A DNA stretch of 42,654 bases from Saksenaea vasiformis B4078 (lineage: Eukaryota; Mucoromycota; Mucoromycetes; Mucorales; Saksenaeaceae). The stretch spans positions 1-42,654 of the forward strand of contig JNDT01001425.1 in NCBI GenBank assembly GCA_000697055.1. The letters are read 5' to 3'. The notes beneath the pieces were generated by a model that worked only from the letters and a program-made list of their open reading frames with translations, did not search any database and was not told the origin of the DNA. The stretch's first letter is position 1; each line of letters opens with the position of its first letter. Positions 41,546-42,654 of this stretch are shown one piece after another. The position numbers were made by a program, and so were the translations under genes.

Positions 41546-42654
41546 CATTCGTAGCGGCGATATTGTCCCTTGAAGGCCTGGCAAATTCGGCTGGTCTGCC
41601 TTGGCCCCTCCAGATCGATTCAGCGATCCGAAATAGGTTCTTGCTTGCCATCACATCTCCCACCACAGCATCTTGGAATGCAAAACCTGTAAGATGTTGT
41701 GGAATCGGGATGTGATCGCTGGTTACAACTTTCTGAAGCGATCTGTTTCGGCAATTATGGCAGATCTAAACGTACATTTGAGCATATCGTTGTCACCAGT
41801 ATCATAATACTGACCTGACCTGTGAGGAGAGGTACTCGTCAATTGTTACAACTAGTAACTCTCCGCGTCTTTCCCTTCTCTTCAAACTTCTCCATAGGAT
41901 ATTGACCACACCTTTGCGGTGTCCCTTGTAGTTACATCTGTTATTGAACATCCCGTCGCCGAATACAATAAAAGGTGTCTTTCCCTCCTTCGTGAAATTT
42001 GCGGGCCTCCATTGATGAAAGCATCCCTTTCTCCTGAGCGTGCTTCGTTCGGAAGAAGTGTTTGGTCGAGGAACACTGTTAGCAATTCATTAGTTACTGT
42101 TGGTAGTAAATTGATATAATTAAAAGTACTTGCCAATGAGCTAATGATTTATCATCAGTCGTGCTTTTCTTACTCCGTGCGTCTTTACGACGTTTGCGAC
42201 CTTTTTTGCGTGTTCTCCTATTTGATCTTGTGCGCTTTCGTTTTCTACGATTGTACTTTTTGCCGCCAGATACCAGAATGTTAATCATTTCTTCTCTTGC
42301 TCTTTGCACCCTTTGATAGCCGTGGAACCTTGCCATTGCTCTTCCCGGACCGTAGAAATCGACTAAGGTATTCATATGAAGAAAAATGCACTCCAGATAG
42401 CGGTTATATGAATCGACGTCAGACGTCTTTCCGGATTCCAGAGAGCTCTCAATCTCTTCGACTCCTTGCTCTTTCTTTTCTACTTGCATCTGTCTATTTC
42501 TGTTCGGTGAACCCGTATACGAATAATACTCGTTCGTAGAACATCGTCTTATTTCATGACGCTCATTGTTTTGGCCGTACGCAGCAGTAAAAGCCTGATT
42601 AATACCAGGATCTATGGCACATGGTGTGAAATGGTCATATACATTCTCCATAGT
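41520..42654 (-). CDS. Fanzor-like (eukaryotic TnpB homologue) RuvC nuclease, C-terminal part; 5' end outside the window
   Basis: Three exons are visible, all in phase 0: the window edge to 42130, 42026-41820 and 41765-41520, about 324 residues. Motifs in TnpB/Fanzor order: RuvC-I CAIDPGINQAFTAAYG, RCSTNEYYSYTGS, FYGPGRAMARFHGYQRVQRA, a long Lys/Arg-rich stretch (KKYNRRKRKRTRSNRR, probably RNA/DNA contact or nuclear entry), PFIVFGDGMFNN and KGHRKGVVNILWRSLKRRER. Then VVTIDEYLSSQICHNC supplies the alternative RuvC-II glutamate plus the first zinc-ribbon pair, and GDVMASKNLFRIAESIW the RuvC-III aspartate. Proteins of this class cut DNA guided by an omega RNA. The second CxxC expected before the GDV motif is missing, so this copy may be decaying. 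The first splice acceptor (AAAG at 42027) is the weakest choice. The N-terminal wedge and recognition regions are outside the window. Confidence 0.75.

Overview
The window looks like nuclear DNA of an early-diverging filamentous fungus, most likely Mucoromycota. The reasons are: genes with many short introns (about 45-105 bp, GTAAGT/GTATGT-like donors), stop-rich AT-biased spacers, very short 5' leaders, and a gene set typical of that group (Fanzor-like TnpB homologue, Cas1p-type O-acetyltransferase, TLC protein, GPI ethanolamine-phosphate transferase). Every assignment comes from reading translations and splice sites; no database search was run.

Core genes sit in compact islands separated by long repeat-bearing or decayed stretches. 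Left island (1.0-4.2 kb): GH5 exo-glucanase-like enzyme (-), a 66-residue membrane protein (+) and a histidine phosphatase (-, 3 exons). From 4.2 to 14.2 kb only one convincing gene is seen, a TLC-domain membrane protein (-, 9.2-9.9 kb); the rest holds an 807-bp element with ~130-bp terminal inverted repeats and other decayed repeats. S-adenosylmethionine synthetase (+, 4 exons) lies at 14.2-15.6 kb.

From 15.6 to 25.5 kb: a 101-bp-period tandem repeat; a broken multi-exon gene (17.8-19.8 kb) with traces of a PD-(D/E)XK-like motif; a six-exon DUF676-type alpha/beta hydrolase that looks broken in six-frame translation but splices cleanly; and a DDE transposon with matching terminal inverted repeats whose transposase has one nonsense codon and two frameshifts. 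Next come a class I methyltransferase (5 exons), a short-chain dehydrogenase (7 exons) and a Gln/His/Pro-rich unknown protein.

The 31.7-39.0 kb island holds RNA polymerase subunit RPB5 (-, 6 exons) head to head with GPI ethanolamine phosphate transferase 3 (GPI13/PIG-O, +), then a convergent Cas1p/CASD1-like O-acetyltransferase (-, 3 exons).

The right end (39.4-42.65 kb) is the most unusual part: a diverged tandem duplication carrying a 99-bp hairpin element, further foldback repeats, and the C-terminal half of a Fanzor-like (eukaryotic TnpB homologue) RuvC nuclease gene cut by the window edge. A GC-rich hairpin directly abuts its stop codon on the coding side, where a guide (omega) RNA would be expected to begin.
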